Positions 51,417 through 59,833 of a DNA stretch of 64,000 bases are shown one piece after another (position 1 is the first letter of the stretch; every line of letters starts with the position of its first letter). Position numbers and translations under genes: made by a program. The notes below the pieces were generated by a model. That model was not told the DNA's origin and did not search any database. It worked only from the letters and a program-made list of their open reading frames with translations. Source of the stretch: AG2 sp036493735 (GTDB taxonomy: Bacteria; Gemmatimonadota; Gemmatimonadetes; Gemmatimonadales; Gemmatimonadaceae); the NCBI GenBank assembly GCA_036493735.1, contig DASXPH010000091.1, forward strand, positions 1 through 64,000, in the 5' to 3' direction.

Positions 51417-52456
51417 TATCGTCCGGCGAGATACTGCGCCACCGGCGGTGTGACGAGGTCTTTCACGCGCGTCGAGTCGAGGTTGGCGGGCGTCACCATC
51501 GTGACGCCGGTATCGATGCGTCGCGGGACGGTCGTTCCGCGCAAGTGATCGACCATCGTCTTCACGCCGAGATAACCCATCTTCATCGGATCCTGCACCA
51601 CGAGTCCATCCAGCTGATGCGCGCGCATCGCCGTGATCAGGATGGGGCTCGGATCGAAGCCGATGAAGTGGATCTTGCCTGCCCTGTCGATGTCCTGCAG
51701 TGCGAGCAGCATTCCGATCGTGGACGATTCGTTGACGGTGAAGATCCCTTGCAGGTCCCCACCGAAGCGATTGAGCACATTCTCACTCGCTCGTTTCGCC
51801 GTTTCGCGCGTTGGCCCCGCGTACTGATCGGCAGAGACGAGCTGAATGCCGGGATATTTCGCGTGCAGCTCGTCGAGAAAACCTTTCTCGCGCTCCTCCG
51901 TGCTCGCCGACCCCTCCGCATAGCGGAGCAGGAGCGCTTTGCCCTTGCCGCCGAGCAGCTCGCCGAGCCGGTCGGCGGCCAGTGCTCCGCCTTTCCGATT
52001 GTCCGTCGCGACGAAGCTGACGATGGAGTCCGTTTCGAGTCCCGAGTCGATGATCACGGTTGGCACACCGGCCCGCCGCGCCTCCTCCACAGGCCGCACG
52101 AGACCGCGGCTGTCGAGCGGTGCCAGGACCATGCCCTGAACGCCTTCACTGACGAAGCCTTCCACGACCTGCACTTGCTGCTCGCGGTCGTCTTCGCGAA
52201 TGGGTCCCTTCCAGATCAACGTCACCGAATCGCCGGCCGCGTCGAGCTCTCGTTGTGCGCGTACTGCTCCCGCGTGAATGGCTTGCCAGAACTCGTGCGT
52301 CGTGCCCTTCGGAATGACGGCGATCGTGAGCTTCTGGCGAGCTCCGTTGGAGCTGGCCTGTCTGACATCGCTCGCGCGCCCACATGCGATCGCGGCCTGC
52401 AACATAACGAGTGCGACGCCGACGCGGCTCCAGCGTGCGAAGGATCCTGGCTTCAT
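51416..52456 (-). CDS. Sugar ABC transporter substrate-binding lipoprotein
   Basis: 346 residues with a lipoprotein signal (VALVMLQAAIAC, lipobox AIAC). Periplasmic-binding-protein-1 fold: KLTIAVIPKGTTHEFWQAIH, LIWKGPIREDDREQQVQVVE, GVQGMVLAPLDSRGLV, FTVNESSTIGMLLALQD, IHFIGFDPSPILITAM. This is the ribose/galactose-binding class of CUT2 systems. It overlaps the fucosidase gene by four bases and the ATPase gene by one. L-fucose is the likely ligand by context. Confidence 0.93.
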   Translation of the reverse strand: MKPGSFARWSRVGVALVMLQAAIACGRASDVRQASSNGARQKLTIAVIPKGTTHEFWQAIHAGAVRAQRELDAAGDSVTLIWKGPIREDDREQQVQVVEGFVSEGVQGMVLAPLDSRGLVRPVEEARRAGVPTVIIDSGLETDSIVSFVATDNRKGGALAADRLGELLGGKGKALLLRYAEGSASTEEREKGFLDELHAKYPGIQLVSADQYAGPTRETAKRASENVLNRFGGDLQGIFTVNESSTIGMLLALQDIDRAGKIHFIGFDPSPILITAMRAHQLDGLVVQDPMKMGYLGVKTMVDHLRGTTVPRRIDTGVTMVTPANLDSTRVKDLVTPPVAQYLAGR

Positions 52457-53820
52457 CGTGTACCTCGCGACGGGATCTCGAGCACGATGACCGATGCAAT
52501 CGTGCTCGGCGGAACGGGTGGCAACTCGACCGTGACCGATGCGCCGGTCCGGGAGATATTTAGCGTGTGCTTATCGGCAACCAGATAGGCACGCACCGGC
52601 GCTTCGGTGATACCGGTGAGCTCGAGTCGACCGTTCTTCGGCCAATCGAAGACGTGTGCGTACACGGTGCTCCCCTTCGCCGTGTAGCGGCCCCACGGCG
52701 GCTGACCGTAGGGGCTCACCGTCGTGCCGTAGATCGCCTCACCGTTCACCTGCATCCAGGCCCCCATCTCTCCGAGCCGGTTCAGGATCGGCGAGGGGAG
52801 CACACCTTCCGCGGTTGGCCCAACGTTCAACAGCAGGTTGCCACCCTTTGAGGCGACATCGATCAATGTGCGGAGCAGGGTACGTGTGTCCTTCCAGTCG
52901 TCGTCGTAGGACTTGAAGCCCCACGTGTCGTTCATCGTCATGCACGTCTCCCAGTCCACTCCCGGGAGTCCCTGCGGAGGCACTTCCTGTTCCGGCGTAC
53001 CGAAATCCCCAAGACCGACCTGGCCCTCGCGATTCAGGCCACTCATCCCATGCCGGGTGTGACCGACGCGATTGTTGATGATGAGAGCGGGCTTCAGTGC
53101 GTGTAGGAAGTCGTAAATCTCCTTGCCGCGCGCGTCGCTCCAGTCGGCGATCCACTCCCCGTCGAACCAGAGCACGTCGATCTCCGGATACTGCGTGATG
53201 AGCTCGCGGAGCTGCGGCTTGATGTACGATTCCACGTAACGGTCGAAATGAGCATTGTGGGAGGTCGTCGAGTTGTAGTCCGGATAGTTCGGCTGCTGCG
53301 CATCAGGGTGATGCCAGTCCATGATCGAGTAATAGGCGCCGAATCGGAGTCCCTGGCGATGCGCGGCCGCCGCGAGGGCGCGGATGACGTCACGATGGTA
53401 CGGCGTCGCATCGACGATGTCGTAACTCGAGACCTTGGAGTCGAAGAGGGCGAAGCCGTCGTGATGCTTTGTGGTGATGACGATGTACTTCATTCCCGCG
53501 CCCTTTGCCGCGCGCACCCACGCGTCGGCATCGAAGCTGGTGGGGTTGAACTGATGCACGAGTTGCTCGTAGTCGGCGACTGGAATGTGGGCGTCGTTCA
53601 TGATCCATTCGCCGAGTCCGGGAACGCGCACGCCTTTGTAGCTGCCGGCTGCCACTGCGTAGGCGCCCCAATGGATGAACATCCCGAAGCGCGCCTCGCG
53701 CCACCACGCCATCCGCGCGTCGCGTTGGTCAGTGCTCTCGCGCATTTCAGGTTGGGCGGTGACGGCGTGCGACGTAGCGCCGAGGAGCGTGAAGGCAGCG
53801 GCCAGATACGCCAGACGCAT
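52453..53820 (-). CDS. Alpha-L-fucosidase (GH29)
   Basis: 455 residues with a signal peptide (MRLAYLAAAFTLLGATSHAVTAQ). GH29 signatures: FGMFIHWGAYAVAAGSYKG, EWIMNDAHIPVADYEQL, KYIVITTKHHDGFALFDSK, FGAYYSIMDWHHPD and the nucleophile Asp in EIDVLWFDGEW. It removes L-fucose from glycans in the periplasm. It sits between the dehydratase and the transporter genes, with four-base overlap into the binding protein, so released fucose would feed the import system directly. Confidence 0.94.
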   Translation of the reverse strand: MRLAYLAAAFTLLGATSHAVTAQPEMRESTDQRDARMAWWREARFGMFIHWGAYAVAAGSYKGVRVPGLGEWIMNDAHIPVADYEQLVHQFNPTSFDADAWVRAAKGAGMKYIVITTKHHDGFALFDSKVSSYDIVDATPYHRDVIRALAAAAHRQGLRFGAYYSIMDWHHPDAQQPNYPDYNSTTSHNAHFDRYVESYIKPQLRELITQYPEIDVLWFDGEWIADWSDARGKEIYDFLHALKPALIINNRVGHTRHGMSGLNREGQVGLGDFGTPEQEVPPQGLPGVDWETCMTMNDTWGFKSYDDDWKDTRTLLRTLIDVASKGGNLLLNVGPTAEGVLPSPILNRLGEMGAWMQVNGEAIYGTTVSPYGQPPWGRYTAKGSTVYAHVFDWPKNGRLELTGITEAPVRAYLVADKHTLNISRTGASVTVELPPVPPSTIASVIVLEIPSRGTR

Positions 53821-53832
53821 TGTCGGTTGTCC

Positions 53833-55170
53833 TCAGTGTGTGGTGGCGAGATCGGGCGTGCTCCATGCTGCTCCGTGCGGATAGGCGTAGGCGGCGAGCG
53901 ACTCGGGGCGCATCGTTATGCTGTAGCCGGGTGTTGTGGGTGGCATGTAGCGTCCACCGCTCACGACGACTGGATCTACGAAATGCTCGTGCAAATGATC
54001 GACGTATTCGACGATCCGATCTTCCAACGAAGCGCTCACGGCGATGTAATCGAAGATCGAGAGATGCTGAACGTACTCGCAGAGGCCGACGCCACCAGCG
54101 TGCGGGCACACCGGGACGCCAAATTTGGCGGCGAGGAGCAGCACGGCCAACACCTCGCTCACCCCGCCCAGGCGGCAGCTATCGATCTGACAGAAGCGGA
54201 TCGCCTTCGCTTGGAGGAACTGCTTGAAGAGAACGCGATTCTGGCAATGTTCACCCGTGGCGACACCGATTGGCGCGATGGCGCGCGCGATCGCTGCGTG
54301 GCCAAGGACGTCGTCAGGACTGGTGGGCTCCTCGATCCACCAGGGATCGAAGCGCGACAACGAGCGCATGTTCGTAATCGCTTCGTTCACGTCCCAGATC
54401 TGGTTGGCGTCCAGCATCAGCTTGCGGTGTGGACCGATCTCTTCGCGGATGATCGCCGCACGTCGCAGGTCGTCCTCGAGATCGCGACCGACCTTGATCT
54501 TGAAGTGCGACCATCCATGGGCGATGCCATCGCGGCAGAGATTCCGGATCGTCTCGTCGGAGTAGCCGAGCCATCCGGCGGACGTCGTGTACGCGGGGTA
54601 GCCGTCGCGGCGCATCTCGGCTTCGCGCGCTGCACGCGAGGGCGCGTTTCGCTCCAGGATCGCGAGCGCGTCCGCCGGCGTGAGCGCGTCGGTGATGTAG
54701 CGGAAATCGATGCAGCCAACGAGCGCTTCAGGGGTCATGTCCGCGAGCAGCTTCCAGAGGGGCTTTCCCTCGAACTTCGCGTACAGGTCCCAAACGGCGT
54801 TGACGAGCGCCGCGGTCGCGAGGTGGATCACTCCCTTTTCCGGACCGACCCAACGGAGCTGCGAGTCGCCCGTTAGGCGGCGCCAGAAGCCGGCCATGTC
54901 GGCGGTGATTGCGTCGAGCGTGAGGCCGACGACAAGTGGTGCGAGTGCATGAATCGCGGCGACGCACAGCTCATTGCCCCGGCCGATCGTGAACGTGAGC
55001 CCGTGTCCTTCGAGGCCGTGCGCGTCGTCGGTTCTGAGGATGACGTAGGCGGCCGAGTAGTCCGGATCAGGATTCATCGCGTCGGATCCGTGGAGTCCAC
55101 GCGAGGTCGGAAAGCGAATGTCGAATGCCTCGAATCCGACAATTTTGACTGGCGGTGAAAGGGATCTCAT
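53833..55170 (-). CDS. L-fuconate dehydratase (enolase superfamily)
   Basis: 445 residues from ATG 55170. Characteristic points are FDIRFPTSRGLHGSDAMNPD, the KxK pair in HFKIKVGRDLEDDL, metal-ligand region LMLDANQIWDV, WIEEPTSPDDVLGH, GVATGEHCQNR and CPHAGGVGLCEYVQHL with the catalytic His. These match the FucD group, which dehydrates L-fuconate to 2-keto-3-deoxy-L-fuconate. Operon partners (fucosidase, dehydrogenases, lactonase) support this. A TTG nine bases upstream is in frame but weaker. Confidence 0.93.
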   Translation of the reverse strand: MRSLSPPVKIVGFEAFDIRFPTSRGLHGSDAMNPDPDYSAAYVILRTDDAHGLEGHGLTFTIGRGNELCVAAIHALAPLVVGLTLDAITADMAGFWRRLTGDSQLRWVGPEKGVIHLATAALVNAVWDLYAKFEGKPLWKLLADMTPEALVGCIDFRYITDALTPADALAILERNAPSRAAREAEMRRDGYPAYTTSAGWLGYSDETIRNLCRDGIAHGWSHFKIKVGRDLEDDLRRAAIIREEIGPHRKLMLDANQIWDVNEAITNMRSLSRFDPWWIEEPTSPDDVLGHAAIARAIAPIGVATGEHCQNRVLFKQFLQAKAIRFCQIDSCRLGGVSEVLAVLLLAAKFGVPVCPHAGGVGLCEYVQHLSIFDYIAVSASLEDRIVEYVDHLHEHFVDPVVVSGGRYMPPTTPGYSITMRPESLAAYAYPHGAAWSTPDLATTH

Positions 55171-55220
55171 GACAGGCAAAGCTTAGGAAATGGCCGCTGA
55201 GCGGCCATGGTAACCTCAGA

Positions 55221-55991
55221 TCACATAGCCGTGAAACCGCCATCGACCGGGAGCGCGACGCCGGTGACGAACGAGGCTTCGTCCGACACGAGCCACAGCG
55301 CTACATCAGCGCACTCCTCGGCGGTGCCAAGTCTCCCCATCGGCTGTGCCTTCGTGTAGCTCGACCAGCTCGCGGCGGGATCGGGCATGGCATCGGCAAA
55401 GCGATGCAGCATCGGCGTGTCGATGATTCCGGGACAGAGCGCGTTGACGCGGATGCCATGCGTGGCATAGTCGAGCGCAAGCGCTTTCGCGAACATGACG
55501 ATGGCACCTTTGGACGCGCAGTACACCGGCGAATCAGTCTGCGCGACGAGGCCGGTCTTGCTCGCGGTGAAGAGGATCGTGCCACCCTTCGGTTGCTCCA
55601 GCATCATCGTTATGGCACGACGCGCGGCGTACATCGGCCCGAGCAGATTCACGGCGAGCAGGCGCTCGATTTCTCGATCGTCGCTCTCCGGCAGCACTTT
55701 TGGAAGCGTGATGCCGGCATTGCAGAATAGAATGTCCAGTGTGCCATAGCGCTCGACACACAGGTCGAGGGCGCGCTCGTTGTCCTCGCGACAACTCACG
55801 TCACCGCGAACGAAACATGCGGCTCCGCCACGCCGCTCTACTTCGCGTGCGAGCTCCGCGCCTTCGACGTCCTGCACGTCGACGAGCACCAGGCGCGCTC
55901 CCTCCTCGGCGAAACGAAGCGCACTCGCTCGCCCGATTCCGGTGCTCGCACCGGTGATGACCGCTGCCTTCCCAGTTAGGCGCATGCTCAC
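55221..55991 (-). CDS. SDR family oxidoreductase (L-fucose or 2-keto-3-deoxyfuconate dehydrogenase)
   Basis: 256 residues from a GTG that overlaps the preceding stop (GTGA); ATG 55985 is an alternative. Rossmann motif VITGASTGIGRASAL, Asp at the end of strand 2 (LVDVQD, so NAD is likely), FCNAGIT, catalytic Ser in FTASKTGL, YCASKGAIVMFAKAL with Tyr and Lys, and PVDGGFTAM at the end. Within this operon it should catalyse one of the two NAD-dependent steps of the L-fucose route; the sequence does not decide which. Confidence 0.88.
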   Translation of the reverse strand: MSMRLTGKAAVITGASTGIGRASALRFAEEGARLVLVDVQDVEGAELAREVERRGGAACFVRGDVSCREDNERALDLCVERYGTLDILFCNAGITLPKVLPESDDREIERLLAVNLLGPMYAARRAITMMLEQPKGGTILFTASKTGLVAQTDSPVYCASKGAIVMFAKALALDYATHGIRVNALCPGIIDTPMLHRFADAMPDPAASWSSYTKAQPMGRLGTAEECADVALWLVSDEASFVTGVALPVDGGFTAM

Positions 55992-56779
55992 ATCTTCAAA
56001 GTCACGAAGCCGCCATCAATGGCGTAATTGCTGCCGGTAATGAACGCGGCCGCATCGGAGCAGAGGAACAGCGCGAGCTCGGCGACCTCCTCGGGCCGAC
56101 CCATACGACCAATCGGCTGGGTCTTCGAGAGCTGCTCGAACATTTCCGACTCGCGACCGGGATAGCTGCGTGCGAGGAAACCATCGACGAAGGGTGTGTG
56201 AATTCGCGCCGGCGCGACACAATTGCAGCGGATTCGGTGGTGCACGTAGTCGCGCGCGACAGAGAACGTCATTGTCAGGACGGCGCCCTTGCTCATCGAG
56301 TACGCGAAGCGGTCGGGAATTCCAATCGACGAAGCCACCGAGGCGATGTTGAGAATGGCGCCGCCACTCGCCTGCTCCTTCATCGCGGCGATTCCCGCGC
56401 GCAGACAGTTGTAGACCCCTTTCACATTCACGGCGTATACGCGGTCGAAGTCCGCTTCGGTAGTGTGTTCGACGGTACCGACATGGGCGATCCCTGCGCT
56501 GTTGACGAGGATATCAATTGAGCCGTTGCGCCGTTTTACGAGAGCGAACGCGTCATCCACCTCTCGCTGGTTGGTGACGTCACATGGGACGGCGACGGCA
56601 TCAGCGCCGAGCTTCTCGATCACGCCTGTGGTTTCGCCGGCCGCGGCCTCGACGATATCGAGCGTGGCGACCCGCGCGCCGGCGCGCGCGAAGCAAATGG
56701 CAATCGCGCGGCCGATTCCGGATCCAGCTCCGGTGACGAGAGCGGTCTTGCCATCGAGACGTAGCGGCGCTGCCGTCAC
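55988..56779 (-). CDS. SDR family oxidoreductase (second of the pair)
   Basis: 263 residues. GTG 56779 is preferred over the TTG 56791 because GGGAG lies just upstream. Motifs: LVTGAGSGIGRAIAICF, strand-2 Asp in ATLDIVEA, LVNSAGIAHVG, NIASVASSIG and YSMSKGAVLTMTFSVAR. It complements the preceding dehydrogenase: one oxidises L-fucose to the lactone and the other 2-keto-3-deoxy-L-fuconate to the 4-keto product in the known Xanthomonas route. Overlaps the next gene's start. Confidence 0.88.
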   Translation of the reverse strand: MTAAPLRLDGKTALVTGAGSGIGRAIAICFARAGARVATLDIVEAAAGETTGVIEKLGADAVAVPCDVTNQREVDDAFALVKRRNGSIDILVNSAGIAHVGTVEHTTEADFDRVYAVNVKGVYNCLRAGIAAMKEQASGGAILNIASVASSIGIPDRFAYSMSKGAVLTMTFSVARDYVHHRIRCNCVAPARIHTPFVDGFLARSYPGRESEMFEQLSKTQPIGRMGRPEEVAELALFLCSDAAAFITGSNYAIDGGFVTLKM

Positions 56780-56801
56780 CGTGGCTCCCAACGCTTAGTG
56801 C

Positions 56802-57659
56802 TCACAGTCGGTACACCCGCGCGGCATTTTCCGCATAGAAGCAATACCGTTCGCGATCGCTCCATGAGTCGGTGAAGTGAGCGGTGAAATCGAACCAGCT
56901 CGCGTAGTCGCCAGCCAGCGTCAGCACCGGCCAATCGCTTCCGTAGAGCACACGGTCGACGCCGAAGCAGTCCACAGTGTGCATGGCGTAGGGAAGAAGC
57001 TCCTCCTGTCGCCAGTGCGCCAGATCGGCTTCCGTGAGGAGGCCAGAGATCTTGCAGCAGACGTTCTCGTGTGAGGCGAGGCGAGCCAACTCTCGACGCC
57101 AGGGATCGCCCTCACGTGCTTTGATCGCTGGCTTCCCGCAGTGATCGAGAATGAATTGGGTGTCTGGACATTGCTCGACGAGAGCGGTTGCTTCGGGCAG
57201 CTGATCGTGGGTGATGCAGAGGTCGAAGGTCCAGCCGCGAGCGCCGACCTCTCGCACGCCCTCGACGAAGGTGCGCTGCAAGGCGAATCCGTGTGACTGG
57301 CCCTGGATGTTCTGGCGAACGCCCTTCACGCTCGAGGAGCGCGTTAGGCAATCGAGCGTGAGTCCGAGCGTGGCGTGGTTGGTGAGATCGGCAAAGGCGA
57401 TGATTCCCGCTATCCGTGGATCGCTCTCGCGTAGATGTTGGAAGAACGCCACCTCGCGCAGCGCCTCCTCGGACAGACAGTTGCCCTCCACGAGCACACA
57501 GCGTGTCACCGGGAGGTCGGCGACCGCCGCGGAATAGTCGGTGGGTAGAAAGGCCCGCTGAAGCGTAGGGAGAGCGTCCAGCCACGGATACCGCAGCGTC
57601 GCCGGATCCCAGCAGTGCACGTGAGCGTCGACGATCGTTAGGTGGGGCCGTGGGCTCAT
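56802..57659 (-). CDS. L-fuconolactonase-like amidohydrolase
   Basis: 285 residues from ATG 57659, overlapping the permease stop (57656-57659). HxH metal motif in IVDAHVHCWDP, CVLVEGNCLSEEALREVAF, VKGVRQNIQGQ, FILDHCGKPAIK and YGSDWPVLTLAGDY with the metal-binding Asp. This is the amidohydrolase-2 branch that contains L-fuconolactonase and L-rhamnonolactonase. Placement between sugar permease and SDR genes makes hydrolysis of L-fucono-lactone the natural assignment. Confidence 0.9.
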   Translation of the reverse strand: MSPRPHLTIVDAHVHCWDPATLRYPWLDALPTLQRAFLPTDYSAAVADLPVTRCVLVEGNCLSEEALREVAFFQHLRESDPRIAGIIAFADLTNHATLGLTLDCLTRSSSVKGVRQNIQGQSHGFALQRTFVEGVREVGARGWTFDLCITHDQLPEATALVEQCPDTQFILDHCGKPAIKAREGDPWRRELARLASHENVCCKISGLLTEADLAHWRQEELLPYAMHTVDCFGVDRVLYGSDWPVLTLAGDYASWFDFTAHFTDSWSDRERYCFYAENAARVYRL

Positions 57660-58678
57660 TCGGACCAGCTCACACGCCAGCGGTCGAGCGCGACGGCGAG
57701 GACGATGATCAAGCCGATGATGATCTCCTGGATGTAATTCGGCCATCCCATCTGCTGGCAGCCGTTGCGCAGGAGAGCCATGATGAGCGCCCCGACCATC
57801 GACCCACCGATACTGCCCTCTCCGCCGAGCAGGCTGCCGCCGCCAATGACGACGGCGGCGATGGTGTCGAGCTCCACGCCATTCGCGACCGTCGGATCGC
57901 CCTGGCGCAGCCGAGACATCTGCAGCACGCCGGCGAGGCCGAAGATGAATCCCGCGCTGCAGTAGATCACGAGCTTCAACCGGTCGGTAGCGATGCCGCA
58001 GGCACGCGCCGCGGCCTCGTTGGAGCCAAGGGCAAAGACGTGTCGGCCGAACACCGTCTGTCGAAGGACGAGCGCTGCCGCCAGCGCGAGCAGTGCCGTC
58101 AGCCACACCCCCGGAGGAAAGATCATCCAGGCCTGTCGCGGAAAGGTGACGAGGAGCTCGTTCACCCACGTGCGGGGAAAGTTTACTGTTTGCTCATGGG
58201 CGAGCCATTTCGCCACGCCGCGAGCGATGCCGAGCATGCCGAGGGTGGCGATGAACGGCACGATGCGAAGGCGCGTGACGAAGAGTCCGTTCGCGAGGCC
58301 GACGGCGCCGCCGACGACGAGCGCGAGCAGGATCGCAACGAGGCCTGCCGCCCCCGATTGGAGCGCGAGCGCGGCCACGACTCCGGTGAGCGCGATCGTG
58401 GCGCCGACCGACAGGTCGATGCCGCCGCCGATCATGATGATTGTCATGCCGATCGCGGCCATGGCGACGATGACCGTCTGCGCCAGGACCACGCGCAGAT
58501 TGAGCGGCGACAGATACCGCGCCGGCGCACCGGTGAGTACGGCGAAAGCGACCACCACGACGACGAGCGCCAGCGCTGGCGCCGCGCCCCGAAGCCACCG
58601 TGCGAGAGCGCGAGACGCGATCGGCGGTTGCCTAACGATTGTCGGCGCGGGTGCCGCGGTCACGGGTCGATCGGGCAT
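57656..58678 (-). CDS. Sugar ABC transporter permease (RbsC-like)
   Basis: About 340 residues from ATG 58678; the frame is open further upstream (58831) but that part is polar and crosses the promoter region. Eight to ten membrane helices; the CUT2 permease motifs IGMTIIMIGGGIDLSVGATI, FIATLGMLGIARGVA, GRHVFALGSNEAAARACGI, and VVIGGGSLLGGEGSI are plain. First gene of the eight-gene minus-strand operon. The 141-bp region to the divergent acetamidase gene (58679-58819) must hold the promoter; I cannot name a specific operator. Confidence 0.92.
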   Translation of the reverse strand: MPDRPVTAAPAPTIVRQPPIASRALARWLRGAAPALALVVVVVAFAVLTGAPARYLSPLNLRVVLAQTVIVAMAAIGMTIIMIGGGIDLSVGATIALTGVVAALALQSGAAGLVAILLALVVGGAVGLANGLFVTRLRIVPFIATLGMLGIARGVAKWLAHEQTVNFPRTWVNELLVTFPRQAWMIFPPGVWLTALLALAAALVLRQTVFGRHVFALGSNEAAARACGIATDRLKLVIYCSAGFIFGLAGVLQMSRLRQGDPTVANGVELDTIAAVVIGGGSLLGGEGSIGGSMVGALIMALLRNGCQQMGWPNYIQEIIIGLIIVLAVALDRWRVSWSE

Positions 58679-58819
58679 GCGGACGCTTGCAACGGAAGTG
58701 GGCGACAACGGTAACGTGAAGGTCCCGTTGATGGCTAGTGGGCTGGCATTGACCGCTTTTATTGTCTTCACATTGGTCGGCCGATGTGCCACCTTTGCGC
58801 GCGTCATCCAATGCCACGT

Positions 58820-59833
58820 ATGAGACGACACATTGCTCTAGGCGCTTGCCTTGTTCTCGCAACTGCGGCGCGGGTGCAGGCGCAACGCGTCCACACGCTC
58901 ATGCCGTCGCCATCGACAGTGGCTTTCGGCTACTACGACGCGGCCGCGGCGCCCGTGCTTCGGGTGCAATCCGGCGACGAAGTCATTGTCGGCACGCTCA
59001 TTACATCCAGCCCTAACCGGCTCGAGCAGGTGGGCGTGAAGCCGGCCGACGTCCAGCAATCGCTTCGTGCCATCTACGACTCCGTCAAGAACCGCGGCCC
59101 GGGCGGCCACATTCTCACGGGACCGATCTATGTCGAGGGTGCGGACTCCGGCGACGTGCTGGAGGTGCGGATCGAGTCGATCGATCTGGCGATTCCGTAC
59201 GCGTACAATGGCTTCGGTCCGAAGCGCGGCTGGCTGCCGGAGGACTACGACTACGGCCGCACGAAGATCATTCCGCTCGACAAGGCGAAGAACGTCGCTC
59301 ACTTCGCACCGAACATCGACATCCCGCTGCATCCCTTCTTCGGCAGCATCGGCGTCGCGCCGCCCGCGGCGATGGGACGCGTCAACAGCGGGCCGCCGGG
59401 TATTCACGCGGGGAATCTCGACAACAAGGAGCTCGTCGCCGGGACGACGCTCTACATCCCAGTGTGGGCAAAGGGCGCGCTTCTCGAGATAGGCGACGGC
59501 CATGCGGGGCAGGGAAACGGCGAGGTGGACATCACCGCGCTCGAGACGTCGCTCACGGGCAAGTTCAAGCTGATCGTCCGCAAGGATCTCCACCTGACGA
59601 TGCCGCGTGCCGAGACGCCGACGCATTGGATCACGATGGGGATCGACTCGAACCTCGTCGTTGCCACCAAGCAGGCGGTGCGCCAGGCGATCGACTTCCT
59701 CATGACGACGAAGGGGCTGTCGCGCGATGATGCGTACATGCTCACCAGCGTCTCGTCCGACGTCGACATCACGGAGCTGGTGGATGGCACGTTAGGTGTT
59801 CACGTCATGATTCCAAAGAGCATTTTTAAATGA
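58820..59833 (+). CDS. Acetamidase/formamidase family protein
   Basis: About 337 residues from ATG 58820 (58811 possible), with signal peptide (HIALGACLVLATAARVQA). Family signatures include GHILTGPIYVEGADSGDVLEV, in part, IPYAYNGFGPKRGWLP, LHPFFGSIGVAPPAAMGRVN, and GDGHAGQGNGEVDITALE. FmdA/AmdA-like enzymes hydrolyse formamide, acetamide or other short amides. Presence of a signal peptide is notable because the classical enzymes are cytoplasmic. Stop overlaps the start of the giant Asp-box protein (ATGA). Confidence 0.88.
   Translation: MRRHIALGACLVLATAARVQAQRVHTLMPSPSTVAFGYYDAAAAPVLRVQSGDEVIVGTLITSSPNRLEQVGVKPADVQQSLRAIYDSVKNRGPGGHILTGPIYVEGADSGDVLEVRIESIDLAIPYAYNGFGPKRGWLPEDYDYGRTKIIPLDKAKNVAHFAPNIDIPLHPFFGSIGVAPPAAMGRVNSGPPGIHAGNLDNKELVAGTTLYIPVWAKGALLEIGDGHAGQGNGEVDITALETSLTGKFKLIVRKDLHLTMPRAETPTHWITMGIDSNLVVATKQAVRQAIDFLMTTKGLSRDDAYMLTSVSSDVDITELVDGTLGVHVMIPKSIFK

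Noticed and set aside
53248..54876. 542-residue plus-strand open frame
   Set aside because: Covers the fucosidase and fuconate dehydratase genes in antisense; no recognisable motifs.
56802..58169. 455-residue form of the fuconolactonase gene
   Set aside because: The first 170 codons overlap the permease gene in another frame; the domain begins at ATG 57659, which overlaps the permease stop.
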